Made by a program: the position numbers and the translations under genes. 64,000 nt of DNA from Ursus arctos (lineage: Eukaryota; Chordata; Mammalia; Carnivora; Ursidae), in NCBI RefSeq assembly GCF_023065955.2, contig NW_026622886.1, positions 8,566,001 through 8,630,000 on the forward strand, given 5' to 3'. Of this stretch, positions 1-14,149 are shown piece after piece. Under the pieces are notes generated by a model. The model was not told the DNA's origin. It made no database searches and saw nothing but the letters and a program-made list of their open reading frames with translations. Position 1 is the first letter of the stretch. Each line of letters opens with the position of its first letter.

Positions 1-1995
1 TGAATTTAAATAAAAATAATTATAATAAAAAAAAGTGAAGGGCAGAATTGTTAACCTTCCCTTCCTTGTGTGAATCGTCAGGTTCTCCTTCCCACTGCTT
101 GGTCTTACAAGTTTGGAAGTGCCTTTCTCTGCTACTAACTGTGTGGGACCTTGTACAAAACACCTTGCTTCATCTTCCCCACAATGCTGTTAGCTAGTTA
201 CATTTACACCAATTCTGCAGAAGAGAAAAATGAAAACTAGATTTTGTGAATGACTTGTCCAATGTCTCAGGGCTAGTCAGGGGCTGTATTGGCTCGGATA
301 TGTGAAAGTTTCCAGACATGCTTGCGGCCCGAAGCCTGGCAATGGCTGTGTGTCTCCCTGGCTTGAACCCTCAAGCCAAGAAGCCCAAGAAACCGTCTTG
401 CAGGGTGTCTGGTAGGGCCAGTCGGAGAGGGAGTCAGAGGCGGTGGGGTGTGGATCCTTCTGCGTCCATTTGTCTGTCACTCAAGCTAGGGACTGCAAAG
501 TGAGGGGTGGAGGGAGTGAGCGCGGAATTTGAAGACCAGGAACCCAGGCCTAGTGAAATAGATTATCTCCAACGGCTGTGTGGGATCCTCGCCCCTTTAT
601 CCAGCCCGCCTGTGCGGCTGCCCGAGGCTCGTGCAACACGGCGGCGCAGTAACGGACCAGGTGGGATGAAACAAGGCCCAGCTGCACTAACAACTCGGGC
701 CTCGGGCTTCACGGGAAAGAACAACGCGAGCTGCAGAAATGGAATCACAGAACCAAAGAATCGCAGAAGCCCCTCCATCCCCCCAGCCCTTGCGGGGTGG
801 CTACACGGTCTTCCAGCTTCTGCCTCCCGTGATGGGAGCTCACACCTTGATCCCCATTTTGGGTGGGAATCTCTTTTCTGGGAAGCATGGATGACATTTA
901 AATACCGGATATATAAGACCAATCGCACATGGGCATTTTGGGGGCCTTTGTGTTTACTCAGGTGGCTGCCTGCACATGCTCCTTCCAGTTCCTCCAAGCA
1001 GGGGGGGGAGGGAGCTTTGTGGCAGGCAGGTGGGCTCAGCCCTCTCCCCTCAAGCTGCTAAGGGCCTCAGAGGCTCCAGGCTTCGCTAAGGACCCAACGA
1101 CAAAGCGCGCCCCCCCCCCCCAGTCAGAGATGTAAATGGCAAGCGGGTTGCATACACTTTATCTTTGCAAGAAGAATAAATCAAACGGCGTACTCACCCT
1201 GAGGCCACACAGAGGAGGCTGCACAGTCAGAAATAAATCGACCTTCTGTTCTCCAGGCCTGGCTCAGAGTTCGGCCCCCGGCACGCAGACGCTTCGGTAG
1301 CTCCTTAAAGAAACAGAGCTTGCCTGCTAAGCAGGGCCGAGGGGCTGGGATGCCGGCTGTCTACCGGGCCTCCCTGGCCCAGGCCCCCTTGCCCTGGCTT
1401 CCTGTGGGCCTTGTGGATGAGCCAGGGGTATCAGTCTCCACCCAGAGCCAGGCTGGGCCAGAGCGGACCAGGTGGGGCCTTGGTTTGATCTCAGCGATGA
1501 GGATACCCCAGAAGAGAGCTGCTTGTCCCTCTGTGACCCCCCCCCCCCCAAGAATGCTGCCGCCTCCCACAAGCTTCAGGTCAGGCTGGCCCTCGGGAGG
1601 AGACAGGCCATGTGGGGGGAACTTCTTTTTCTCCATCTCCCCACCCCCCAGAAAGCTTCCTCAAGGCACACAAGTGACAGCCAGAACTGAACCCTCTGCG
1701 GGCCAATTAGCTGCATTAGGGCCAGCGGCCGAGGTGGTGGTGCCGGCGAATCCTCCAAGGGGGGGGGGCACCCAGAGATGTATGCCGACCGGGGGGACTC
1801 GGGCCTGCGCGGTCAACCGCTGCTCGACAGAGCGGACAGGTGGCGGCCCCTGCCAACGACACGAGCCCCTCTTTCACCTGGTGTCTTCATTTTCCTCGAC
1901 ACTTTTCCGTGGGGCCACATTTTCCAGTCTTTCAACTGAACGAGTTCTCAGGCCCCACCTGCCGGGTACAGAGCTCACTTGTACCAGACACAGGA
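1..1995. other. Intergenic region downstream of ABTB3
   Basis: No gene is supported here. The stretch is GC-rich between about 560 and 1900 and has several C or G homopolymer runs (for example near 1094-1103, 1538-1550 and 1758-1767). These long runs are prone to sequencing length errors. Long open frames exist on both strands but lack splice context, recognisable domains or good start contexts. I see no SINE or L1 copy in it. Confidence 0.6.
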
Positions 1996-2015
1996 CGAGC
2001 GGCTTGGGAAAATCA

Positions 2016-2021
2016 TTTAAT
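2016..2021 (-). terminator. ABTB3: Candidate distal poly(A) signal ATTAAA
   Basis: The minus strand reads ATTAAA, the second most common mammalian hexamer. Immediately beyond, the minus strand has a GT-rich segment (around 1985-1996), as expected for a downstream element. Cleavage would fall near 1996-2005 and give a UTR of about 1.9 kb. Confidence 0.45.
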
Positions 2022-3048
2022 GACAGAAAGCGCACACCGAACATAACAGAAGCCCGTCGGGAGTTGCCACTGTACAAATCGAAGGCCAGAGGCCCCAAAC
2101 TAGCATAAGACATTCGCAGGGAAATCAGTCGTGGTGAAGGGGACATCACAAGCATTTCTGAGGACACAGAGGAGGCAGGAGGCGGCGGTGACTCACGCAC
2201 GGGCTCTGTAGCTTCTAGAATGTGGCCTCCATCTGATGGCAGGGCCTGGGGAGGTTTGCAAATGACCAAGTAGGAGAGAGGCCTCGTGAATCCAAATCAC
2301 TTCAGGGCCAGGGCTGCAGGCAGACGCGGCCCAGCGCTCCATGGGTCACACCCATGTAACTTGGCATTAGTCCTCTGGACGGTGGCTCAGGGAGCAAGGA
2401 TGACGGGTGACAGCAGCTCCTCTAGAGTCTGGGGTCTGTGCACAACTTCCCAAAGGCATGCTAGGAAAGAGGTTTACCAATGAAACTGCCAATCCCAAAG
2501 GGTGAAAGTCATTCTCGTTTCTAGCTAGGTTTCAAATTAAAGGACAAGAAAAAAAAAAGGCAGCAACTCAAAAATTACTTGGAACATTGTGGCACTTCAG
2601 CGATCTCTTTTGCTTATAATACACGGCAGAGCAACACGGAACCCCGTCGATATAAACTTTCATTATAGATAATCCTGTACATTCTCGGAATACAGAAAGA
2701 ATCCTTCCTATCATACATGTTTCATCTTTAAAAATAATCTAACATAGTCATAGTCTCTGGCTAGTAACAAACTATTAACATCTTCTGAGAATACAGAGAA
2801 AACTTTGGGATGAATAGTAAATTCTCTGACGTGCGCCCTCCCCACCCCCATCAGCATCATCTATGAACACATTTCTGCAAAAGCATCTCAGAATCATTGT
2901 TAAAGGAAAGGAGTATGTTACAGTTCTCACCAAATGGATTTTTAGCAGGAAGTGATGGAACATTTTTACCTTGGCAAAAACGAAGCACAAACGTAACATT
3001 TCACTGGTTCGGGCCCATGCAAATGCACGTTTTGTTATGTAGGGGTGT

Positions 3049-3054
3049 TTTATT
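3049..3054 (-). terminator. ABTB3: Candidate proximal poly(A) signal AATAAA
   Basis: The minus strand reads GAGAATAAAACA, a canonical AATAAA about 845 nt past the stop codon. It would give a short 3' UTR. Downstream GT-richness is modest, so use is uncertain. Confidence 0.35.
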
Positions 3055-3897
3055 CTCACCCCGAAATCACGATTAGCATGCATGTTGTTTTCAACTATCG
3101 AGTTAGAGATAATTATTGGCAGTGCACCTCATTTGTGTAACCATGATCACTAAGGCAAGATTATTATTTTACCTTGTAGAGAATATCAGCAATATCTTGT
3201 CTGATGCGTGTTTATACAGTATAGACCTGCAACTTACTGTTTTAAAAAAACAAAAAACCAAAACTCAAAACACAGATTCCTAAACACAATTCAATTGAAA
3301 ATGAACTGTTAAGCTTTTAGAAATAGATTTTAAACTACAAGGCTGCCCTGTTTTTTTGTTTTGTTATGAACATTTTAAAAAGTTCCCACCCCTAAAAATT
3401 TGCCGAATTATTTCTTCGCTATTGGTAACAGTCTCGCGAATGTGCTACCATGGCTGACTCTCCCTGAACTGCAGTGACGAAGGTCCTTCATGGGAACATG
3501 ACGCTCGTCAGGGTCAGACCAGCTACGTTCTCCAGCTGTCAACCGGCAACCCAAACGACCTTTAGTCCTCAATTCATCCATTGGACGGTGGTCCCGGCGG
3601 CGGGTGTTTGACCACCCCAGGGGTGCTTTCCTATGGGCTTGGCTTGGCTGCCCCGGGTTGACCTTCGAGCTCTGGACCCCGCAGCCATGTGATCTGCAGA
3701 CCAATGGCATGTCCTTTGTTTTTCAACAGGAACGCACGGGAGCTGAAATTGCTTATTCGAGAGCAGCTGAGGCAGTAGAGGCAGCTCCTTGGCCTCGCCA
3801 AAAACAGACGCCAGTGAACTTGGTATGTGTTCGTGTGAAGCCAACGCAGCAGCAGGATCTGGAAAGTCCCCGGGGACCGTTCCCTGCCCTGGACGTT

Positions 3898-4134
<237 letters not shown>

Positions 4135-4742
4135 TTATGTTTCTGAAATGCACCTGGCTGCCTGCCTACCTAATAATGGCGAACACCCAGGCAGGTAGAT
4201 CGACGACAGCAATGGCCCTGATTCTCTGCCCTTGGCTGTGTTCACCTAGAGAGCTGGAGTTCATTTCTGCTTGGCCTTGTGACTTCCTCAGGCCAACAGC
4301 AGGTGGGGGACGCGAGAGCCGCCAATCCCGAGCTGGCTTTAAGGGGCCAGGTGTGGACTTCGCGCTCTTGCTCAGAACCCAGCCTCTGCCGCGAGAACAA
4401 GCCCAGGCAAGCCTGCCTGAAGGGTGAGCGGCTCCAGGAAACTGAGAGGAGACAGTGACAGAGCCCAGCCAGGGTCACCAAAGCCAAGCACAGCTGACCA
4501 GCCAGCTGACTTCAGAAGCAAGGCCCGTGGAGACCAGAAGCAACTTCCAGCTGTCCCGTCGACCCATGTGCCGAAGAAGGGCTTAGTGGTGTAACCCCTG
4601 GGTTTTGCGTCTCTTTGTTGTACTGTAGCTACTGCATATGAATGGGGCTGCAGACACGGCTCTAAGCTCTTCGAGGATTAAGCCATTTGATTCTCACAGC
4701 AATCCCGAGTGGGCACTGACTACCTATGCCCTGGATTTAGGG

Positions 4743-4962
4743 CAGTGGTTTCTCAACCAGGGGTGATTTTGCCTCCCAGGGGACATCTGGAAAAGCCTGG
4801 AGGCAGTTTGGTTGTCACAACTGGGTGGTGGCGGTGATGTGTGTACTACTGCCAGCTAATGGGTGGAGGCCAGGGCGCCGTGAAAGCTCCCACGATGCAC
4901 AGGCAGCCCCTGCAGCAAAGAATCCTGCAGCTCGAGCCGCCGGTGCCGAGGTTGAGAAAGCC
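4743..4962 (+). repeat. MER5A (hAT-Charlie non-autonomous DNA transposon)
   Basis: The element starts CAGTGGTTTCTCAACCAGGG and ends GGTTGAGAAAGCC, as does the MER5A consensus. The internal motif GATTTTGCCTCCCAGGGGACAT and the GTTGTCACAACTGG stretch are also diagnostic. It is a nearly full-length, diverged copy. Confidence 0.85.
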
Positions 4963-5099
4963 ATCAAGAGACGGGGTTCCTCACAGACTAAGCCAAGGGG
5001 GAAGGGATTATGGTGACTTAGCTCAGAGGCCAAGCGGGCGGCTTGGCAGATGGCAGACACTTAGTATTTGTTGAATGTATGAGCGAACAGTTAACTAAC

Positions 5100-5362
5100 A
5101 GAGTAATGGACTCACAGCGAACATTTACGGAGAGCTTACAACGCACCAGGAACCTTGCGAGGCGCCCCGAGAGCATCATCTCATTTAATCCTCAACTTTC
5201 CTGGAGGCAGGCGTGTTACCACCTCCAATTTACAGACGAGGAAACAGACAAGAGTAACTTACAAAAAAATCACGCGGTGCATCCAGGGCAGAACCAGGAA
5301 CGGGACCCTGGTAATTCAAGTCCTTAAGGCTGTGTGCTTAACCACCAAGACACTGCCTCCAG
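5100..5362 (-). repeat. MIR (antisense)
   Basis: The plus strand reads like a reversed MIR: a CATCTCATTTAATCCTCA segment, then TTTACAGACGAGGAAACAGA, then CAGAACCAGGAACGGGACC and a TTAACCACCAAGACACTGCC end. All are usual landmarks of the tRNA-derived MIR in reverse orientation. Confidence 0.75.
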
Positions 5363-5689
5363 CCTGACACCATTACTCAGTATCTAGCCTCTTGCGTGTG
5401 CCTGGTGGAGGGACTCGTGTTTGAGGCACAGAAGTAAATGTGGATATGTGGGTTGGCTGTCTTCAGACCTTTTCTACAGTTCCCAAAGCTTGTGAGTCTT
5501 CCTATCGCAATGAAGAAGTTGTTATGTGCTCTTTGAGATGACATCCTGGTGCTTTATTTAGATGCCGAATTATCTAAACCATCTAAATGCTGAATCACCC
5601 TTCTGAACCCCCTAATATCCTGTCGTTTAAACTAGAGATGCACGTTCAGTTGTCAGATGTGGGACGCTGCAATGATCATGAGGCAGTGC

Positions 5690-6150
5690 CAACAGGGTTT
5701 CGGTAGAATGAGCTGGAACACTTGGATTCAAGTGGGGGCTCCCCCACCTTCCCGAATGTGTGACCAGGGCTGGGTCACTAGGCCCCTAGCTTGGGTTCAT
5801 CATGTGAATTAGGACACCTGCATCCCAGACCTGTTGGGATGATTAATGGCACGATTCCGTCATTTGTCACACTTAGAAGAGGAAGGTTAGGAATGTAGCT
5901 AAGGGAGGGGCCTCTGGGATCTTCCCTTCCTCCCTCACTCCCTTCCTTCCTTTCTTTTTTCAGATTTACGACTTTCGCCATCAGCTGTTGGGCAAGTATA
6001 TCGTCTCTCTTTGCCTCGAAATTCCTATCCATAAAATGGGGATGATAATACCTCCCTTATAGTCTGTTGTTGAAATTAAATGAGAACGCACAGAGCATCA
6101 GAGTAATGGTCAATCATAGTCAGCACTCAATGCTAGTTATCACTGTAAAT
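5690..6150 (+). repeat. MIR fragments, interrupted
   Basis: A forward MIR 5' part (TTGGATTCAAGTGGGGGCTC and a degenerate TGTGTGACC..GGG core) is followed after roughly 200 bp by the 3' part (CCATAAAATGGGGATGATAA and ATTAAATGAGAACGCACAG). The intervening TC-rich DNA, including the purine/pyrimidine tract near 5925-5960, is not identified. Confidence 0.55.
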
Positions 6151-6260
6151 GTAAATTATCACTCTCCCTCTCACCAACTGGTATCCAGTGACCCACGTGG
6201 ACAAAGTAGGTGGCCAGGATGGAATAAAGGGAACTGACAGTATCTATAGAAACTAGCCCA

Positions 6261-6454
6261 GGGGCACCTGGGTGGCTCAGCTGGTTGGGCATCTGACTCT
6301 TGGTTTTGGCTCAGGTCATGATCTCAGCATTGTGGGACTGAGCCCCACATCAGGCTCCATGCTCAGCGGGGAACCCGCTTGAAGATTCTCTCCCTCTGCC
6401 CCTTCCCCCACTCTCTCAGATAAATAAAAATAAATGTTAAAAAAAAAAAAAAAA
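6261..6454 (+). mobile_element. Can-SINE (tRNA-derived carnivore SINE)
   Basis: It begins GGGGCACCTGGGTGGCTCAG, contains the box-B-like GGCTCAGGTCATGATCTCAG, has a TC-rich stretch, AATAAA units and a 16-base A-tail. Imperfect target-site duplications flank it (AACTAGCCCA before, AACCTAGCCCA after). Confidence 0.95.
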
Positions 6455-6559
6455 GAACCTAGCCCAACTAACCAGCCCTTAGAAGGACAAAGCGTGTAAC
6501 CATGAACTCACGGATGCTATGTGCTAATTCACTGAGCCAAGGGCCACTGCATGCATAAA

Positions 6560-6645
6560 AACCCAGTGCAACCTTGTGCAAGTCAAATCAGTCTTCTGTG
6601 CCTCAGTTTCCCCAGCTATAAAATGAAAGTGAACCAGAGGCACCA
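6560..6645 (+). repeat. MIR fragment
   Basis: It contains CTTGTGCAAGTCAAATCAGT and GTGCCTCAGTTTCCCCAGCT followed by ATAAAATGAAAG, the central MIR core. Confidence 0.6.
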
Positions 6646-7078
6646 GGTAATTATGTGGTGTCTGAGAGATCCAGAAGATGTGGGGAGGCTTATCAGGTGA
6701 GAGGGCTTGTTACCACCCAATTTCACACAGTATCCTGGGGCTGGGAGAGAGCGTAGGAATGCTTTCATTCTTTCAATATGAACCCTGCCCTTAGAGTCAC
6801 AGAGTACAAGCCCTCACTGTACAGGTGGGGAAACTGAGGCTCAGAATTGCCTATCTTTGATTCGGTGGACACAAAGACCACCCCCCTTTACCACACCTGG
6901 CCATTCACTTTGTATATGGATGTCACTCATCATAAATCAGTGTAAGTGGAGGACAATGAATACTTACATTTATATTTGGTGATATTTATTCAATGGTGAC
7001 TACAAGTCAGACCTTTGACTACCTCCACACGGCTAATTACTGACAGAACTAGGGTGGGAACTCTCATCTCCTAGACCA

Positions 7079-7299
7079 ATGGTTGACACACTGCAGGCCT
7101 GTGGGCAAAATCTGGCCCCCTACCTGCTTTTGTAAATAAAGTTTTATTAGAACACAACCACGTCCATCATTTACATATTGTCTGTGGCTGCTTCTGCAGG
7201 ACCGCGGCCCAGCTGAGGAGGTACGACAGCAACCGTATGGCTTGTGGGGAACTATTTACCTGGCCCTCCACAGAAAAAGTTTCCTGACCCCTGTCCCGA
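7079..7299 (-). repeat. Mammal-wide interspersed repeat, probable hAT-type (family name uncertain)
   Basis: It reads in reverse the common element that contains GTTTGCTGACCC.., TTTGGCCCACAGGC, AATAAAACTTTATTT, AGCCACAGACAATATG and AAACTTTTTCTGTGGAGGGCC. Related copies occur at 58165-58296 and 62125-62569. I recognise the unit but not its Repbase name. Confidence 0.6.
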
Positions 7300-7560
7300 G
7301 ACTATAATTTTTCAAGGGCAGAGACTACGTCTTATTAATTTCTTATTATATTCTGATGACTACAGTTCCTGGTAAACAGTGGGCGCTCAATAAACAGTAA
7401 TGAACGAATCCCCTGCTTTCCAAACCTGTGTTCTTTCTAGCACAGGGCACTGTTGAGCTTAGTGCACTAGCTTCGATTCAATTCGATGAACCAGTCCATT
7501 CTTTTTCCCAGGTGGACAGATACCTCAAAGGGGCCATCGGTAGCTCCAGGGCCCCCTTTG

Positions 7561-7726
7561 TTTTTAAGATTTTGTTTATTTATTTGTCAGAGCGCGAGTG
7601 CATAAGCAGGGGGAGTGGCAGGCAGAGGGAGAAGTAGGCTCCCATGCAGGGCTCGATCCCAGGACCCCGGGATCATGAGCTGAGCTGAAGGCAGATGCTT
7701 CACCGACTGAGCCACCCAGGCGTCCC
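7561..7726 (-). mobile_element. Can-SINE, inverted
   Basis: It is reverse-oriented: a T-rich start, AAGATTTTGTTTATTTATTT, GGGCTCGATCCCAGGACCCC and the end GAGCCACCCAGGCGTCCC. Near-identical flanks (AGGGCCCCCTTTG and TAGGGCCCCTCTTCC) are the target-site duplication. Confidence 0.95.
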
Positions 7727-8632
7727 TCTAGGGCCCCTCTTCCATGACTGAACAGTTTGGAACAGCTTTGCTGGGGAAAAAAGATGGCTAAGCCATGCAT
7801 TTATGGGACGGGTTTCTCATCTGTATGCAATTCCACGGCCGCCTCAGTTCGATGTCATACAGAGGTGATGCTGCCAAAGGCTTGTTGACATTTGGGGCAT
7901 TGTTATCAGCGTGTAAACGCCTGTGTTTCCTGGGGTTCCAAACCGACAGTTGATTTCTCTCTTTTCCATCTTTTACTAAACTAGCCTCCATTTGCAGTAC
8001 AGCCTGCCAGGAATAGAACCCACAGGGCCTGTGATCATTAGTGGTCGTGCAGTATGCATAGCACAGGGGACGCAGCACATAGCAAGGGCAGGGCTGGCTG
8101 GCTTTGCCGTGTCCTTCATGCAAATATCACGAAGGGCAGACTTTTGCATTGGAAACACACCAGGATGTGGCCTGGGGGCCGTGGCAGCGGCTGGTGTCTA
8201 AAAGGCAAAGCTCTGGCTGCAAAGGTGTGTACACAGGCAGGCAGTTCCCCGCCGCAGGCATTCGATCCTGTAGCACGCACCATTCCCAGCCTGGGCTCAC
8301 ACGCATCCGGCTGCATTATTAAATACGAGAGCTACGGAAGCTGCCTGCCAAGGAGCCTGGTGTGATTAAAATGGATCGCTGTCAAGATGACAGGCCACGG
8401 CAAGGCCACTTGTGGATGCTGGGCTCACAGGGCGCTCTGAGCGTCCATGGCCAAGGGAGGGGGAAGGACCACAAGACTCATAATAACCAGGCTCTGCTCT
8501 TGGGTAGAGAGCAGCCTCTGGATGCTTTCCTGCAAGGTCATCAGTTTAAGATTAAAAAAAAAAAAAAAAAAAAGTGCTGTGTCCTGAGAAACCAGAGTTT
8601 GGTAAAACTTACTTCACTTAACCAAAATACCG

Positions 8633-8634
<2 letters not shown>

Positions 8635-8679
<45 letters not shown>

Positions 8680-8680
8680 G
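8635..8680. repeat. (TG)n microsatellite
   Basis: It has about 22 nearly uninterrupted TG units with one TGCG variant near the end. A 20-base A run lies about 65 bp upstream. It is likely length-polymorphic. Confidence 0.97.
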
Positions 8681-8854
8681 CAGGAAGTAGCCTGCAGTTG
8701 TTGATTTACTGATCTACCAATTCTGATTTACCAATCAGAAGATCTTTTCTGTGTATCAACAATTATTGCACATATTTCAAACACTTATTAGGCCCGACAG
8801 TAAACAAAAGGTTAAGAGTCTGTGCTTTGGAGTAAGACAAATCTAGGTTTACAC

Positions 8855-9592
8855 TTCTGGGTCTATACCCCAAAGAACTGAAAGCAGAGACTTGAACAGG
8901 TATTTGCCGCCCCCCAATGCTCACAGCAGCATTAACCACAGCAGCCGAAGGGTGGGGACCACCTCAGTGTCCATGGACGGGTGAATGGATAGACACAAGG
9001 TGGTCTCCCCATACAAGGAAATATTATTCAGCTTTAAAAAGAAATGAAATGGGGCGCCCAGGTGGCTCAGTCGTTAGGCATCTGCCTTCGGCCCAGGTCA
9101 TGATCCCAGGGTCCTGGGATCGAGTGCCCACATCGGGGGGCCTGTTTCTCCCTCTTCCCCTCCCCTGCTGCTTGTGTGTACGCTCTCTCAAATAAATAAA
9201 ATCTTAAAAAAAATTAAAAATAAAAATAAATGAAATTCTGACACGTGCTACAGCATGGATGAACCTTGAGGGCACCGTGCTAACGGAAATAAGCCAGTCA
9301 CAAAGGGCCAATACTCTATGATTTCGCCTACATAAGGTCCCTAGAGGAGTCAAATTCATAGAGAGAGAAGGTTACGTGGTGGTTTCAGGGGCTGAGGGGA
9401 GAGGGAAATGGGGAGTTAGTGTGTTGGAGGTACAGAGTTTCAGTTTGGGAAGATAAAAAGTTCCGGAGACGGAGGGTGCTGACGGTTGATTAGCAGTGTG
9501 AATGTGCTCAATGCCCCTGAAATGTATGCTTAGAAATGGTTAAGATGGCAAATTTCATGTTATGTGCATTTACCACAATAAAAAAAATATCT
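8855..9592 (+). mobile_element. L1M-family 3' end, split by a SINE
   Basis: The L1 part starts in the ORF2 3' end (TATACCCCAAAGAACTGAAA; translated traces of HTRKYYSALKRNE). It is interrupted at 9051 by a SINE and continues with CATGGATGAACCTTGAGG, AAATAAGCCAGTCACAAA and CAGTTTGGGAAGATAAAAAG. It ends TTTACCACAATAAAAAAA. Sense is plus, that is, antisense to ABTB3. Confidence 0.85.
9051..9230 (+). mobile_element. Can-SINE, arctoid-type tail, nested in L1M
   Basis: It starts GGGGCGCCCAGGTGGCTCAG, includes GGTCATGATCCCAGGGTCCT and ends CTCTCTCAAATAAATAAAAT plus an A-rich tail. The duplicated target AAAAAGAAATGAAAT / AAAAATAAATGAAAT lies inside the L1, so this insertion is the younger of the two. 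Confidence 0.95.
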
Positions 9593-9765
9593 CCATAGCT
9601 GTGTGACCTTAAGCAAGTTACTTCACCTCTCTGTGCCTCAGTTCCCTTATTATGACATGGGACTAATGATAGCTTTTATCTAAAGGGGTTGCAGTGAGGG
9701 TTAAAAAAGAAGGTGTGACAAGGCTCTTAGCACGGGGCCTGCACGCTAAAAGGGACTGTTGAGTG
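9593..9765 (+). repeat. MIR
   Basis: It contains TAGCTGTGTGACCTTAAGCA, GTTACTTCACCTCTCTGTGC and CTCAGTTCCCTTATTATGAC, then GGCTCTTAGCACGGGGCCTG. It is a textbook forward MIR. Confidence 0.85.
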
Positions 9766-10129
9766 TTGGTGTAAGACAGAAAATATCTCAAAGGCAGCCT
9801 GAGTTTTCACAATGAGCAGTGAGAGCGTAATTCATGTCAGTTGTCACTCTACAGTGCTGTGGATGTGGGAGATGTGTGCTGAGCTCCAGTCACACAAAAG
9901 AAGACTTTTTTGTTTTAATTCCCCATCTCCACTCATTTCATTGTTTCTCCCTAGCAAATGCTAATGTGCCTGTCCTCAGTGCTTGGGACCAAATGAAGTG
10001 GCACAGGGACAAAGTATTTGAATTCTCTTGGTTCCAGTATCCCCACATGGGACATGAACTGGATGAAGTCTGTGGTCCCCCAAAACTGGCATCAAGACAG
10101 GCCTTAGGGCTTAAGTCACAACAGCAACC

Positions 10130-10560
10130 CTAAGGAGCTTGTTAAAAATACAGATTCCTGGGGCGCCTGGGTGGCTCCCTCGGTTAAGCGCCCGACTCTT
10201 GATTTTGGCTCAGGTCATGATCTCTTGGTCATGAGATCGAGCCCCACATTGGGCGCCGCACTCAGCTCAGAGTCTGTTTCAGATTCTTTCTCCCCCTCCC
10301 CTCCCCCCCAGTCACGTGCTCTTTCACTCTGAGATAAATAAATAAAATCTTAAAAAAAAATACAGATTCTTGACCCCTGACTGCAGAGACCATTGTGGGG
10401 GTGGGGTGGGGGCTCTACCCCTGGTGGGGTAGATTCAGGACTCAGGACTCTCCCCAGGTGATTCTGATTAGGTGTTGGGTCCACCTGACCAGGAGGACCT
10501 CCTTGGGGGCCTCCAGGGCTGTTCTCAACCTTGGCCATATCTGAAATCACCTGGGAAGCT
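10130..10560 (+). repeat. MER20-like element interrupted by a SINE
   Basis: GGAGCTTGTTAAAAATACAG is the inner MER20 motif. It is broken at 10160 by a Can-SINE and resumes with TACAGATTCTTGACCCCTGA and GTGATTCTGATTAGGTG. The right part is diverged, so its border is approximate. Confidence 0.55.
10160..10360 (+). mobile_element. Can-SINE
   Basis: It starts GGGGCGCCTGGGTGGCTCCC, contains GGCTCAGGTCATGATCTCTT, and ends GATAAATAAATAAAATCTTA plus A-tail. Target-site duplications AAAATACAGATTC(C/T)TG are on both sides. Confidence 0.97.
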
Positions 10561-10673
10561 CTGGAAAATAACTTTTCCCAGGCTGCACCCCCAGAGGCAG
10601 ATTTAATTGGTCTTTGGCCCCAGGCAAAGGGATTTTAAGGGGGCGCCCAGGTGATTCTACGTGTAGTCAGTTC

Positions 10674-13273
<2,600 letters not shown>

Positions 13274-13837
13274 CTAGAGCCGGGCAGTCTGTCCATCCCT
13301 CTAGAACATCTGCTCCCGCTGGATCGCTGCCTTATGGGAGAAGTCCCACCTAGGACACTTCTCCTAGTTGGATCATTTTCCTTGTCGCGTGCTGCCATTT
13401 GTCTCCGCGTGGTTCTGCTGGGTTCCAGGTGCGCCCCCAGGGCTGCGTGAAACGATCCTGAGCTCTGCCCTCCGTCTATTAGATGGGAACCTTAGCTTTC
13501 CCCTCCCACTTCCCACCCCATCCAGCTGCCCCCAAACCCTGGGCTTAAAGAAACTATACCAGCGGCCCTTCCCCTCCGGGAGCTTGGTCCAGTTTGACTA
13601 GAAGATTCTTACTTAAATCCCAGAGAGGGACTCTGGGCTACCACGGGACCACCTGCTCCTTTTTACAACTCAACAAGATCTGGGATGAAGCCGTTAGGGG
13701 TCTGGGGTTTCAGTGTTTCCTTCAGTGTTTCCAAACCAGGCTGCTTGGACTGTTCACATGATTCAGGACGCCTGAACAGTGTGCCAAGTCCCAGAGCTTT
13801 GGGCTCCCTGCCCTCGGGCTGCCTCCATTTCCGATCA

Positions 13838-14013
13838 GGCTCTGCCACTTAAACGCTGGGTGACCTGAATTAGGTTAGGCTCTCTGTGCCTCAGTTTCAT
13901 CACCTGTGGAGTGGGGATGACATTACCTATCTCATGTGATGAGGATTATACGACACGGAACAGGCCTAGCAAGGGCCTGGGCTGTGGCAAGAACTCAGTA
14001 GATGTTAGCTCTT
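13838..14013 (+). repeat. MIR
   Basis: It contains CAGGCTCTGCCACTTAAACG, CTCTGTGCCTCAGTTTCATC and GGGGATGACATTACCTATCT, ending AACTCAGTAGATGTTAGCTC. Confidence 0.9.
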
Positions 14014-14149
14014 TGATTTTTCTGAGGTGGAAACACCTTTTCCCAGTAGCGCTTCTGCCACATACTGCCATGTTTTCACTCAGGCCATTCGAGGCCCTTT
14101 GTGACTGATCTCAGTCTACCTTTTGCATGCGTGTTTACAAGTCATAGTC

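Larger units (their letters stand above)
1996..3897 (-). other. ABTB3: ABTB3 3' untranslated region (inferred extent)
   Basis: This is the sequence following the stop codon on the minus strand. It is free of recognisable transposable elements for about 1.9 kb, unlike the neighbouring introns. The AT-rich part (about 2480-3400) looks like typical conserved brain-gene 3' UTR. The far end is inferred from an ATTAAA hexamer at 2016-2021, followed on the minus strand by a GT-rich stretch. An AATAAA at 3049-3054 could give a shorter UTR of about 0.85 kb. The extent is inference; transcript data would settle it. Confidence 0.6.

Noticed and set aside
507..1061. 184-codon plus-strand open frame
   Set aside because: Mixed composition with no domain, no splice partner and a poly-G run near its end; the opposite strand is equally open.
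1320..2108. 262-codon plus-strand open frame downstream of ABTB3, overlapping the far end of its 3' UTR
   Set aside because: It crosses several C and G homopolymers in GC-rich DNA, has low-complexity composition, no recognisable domain, and lies antisense to UTR. Long frames are expected by chance in such DNA.
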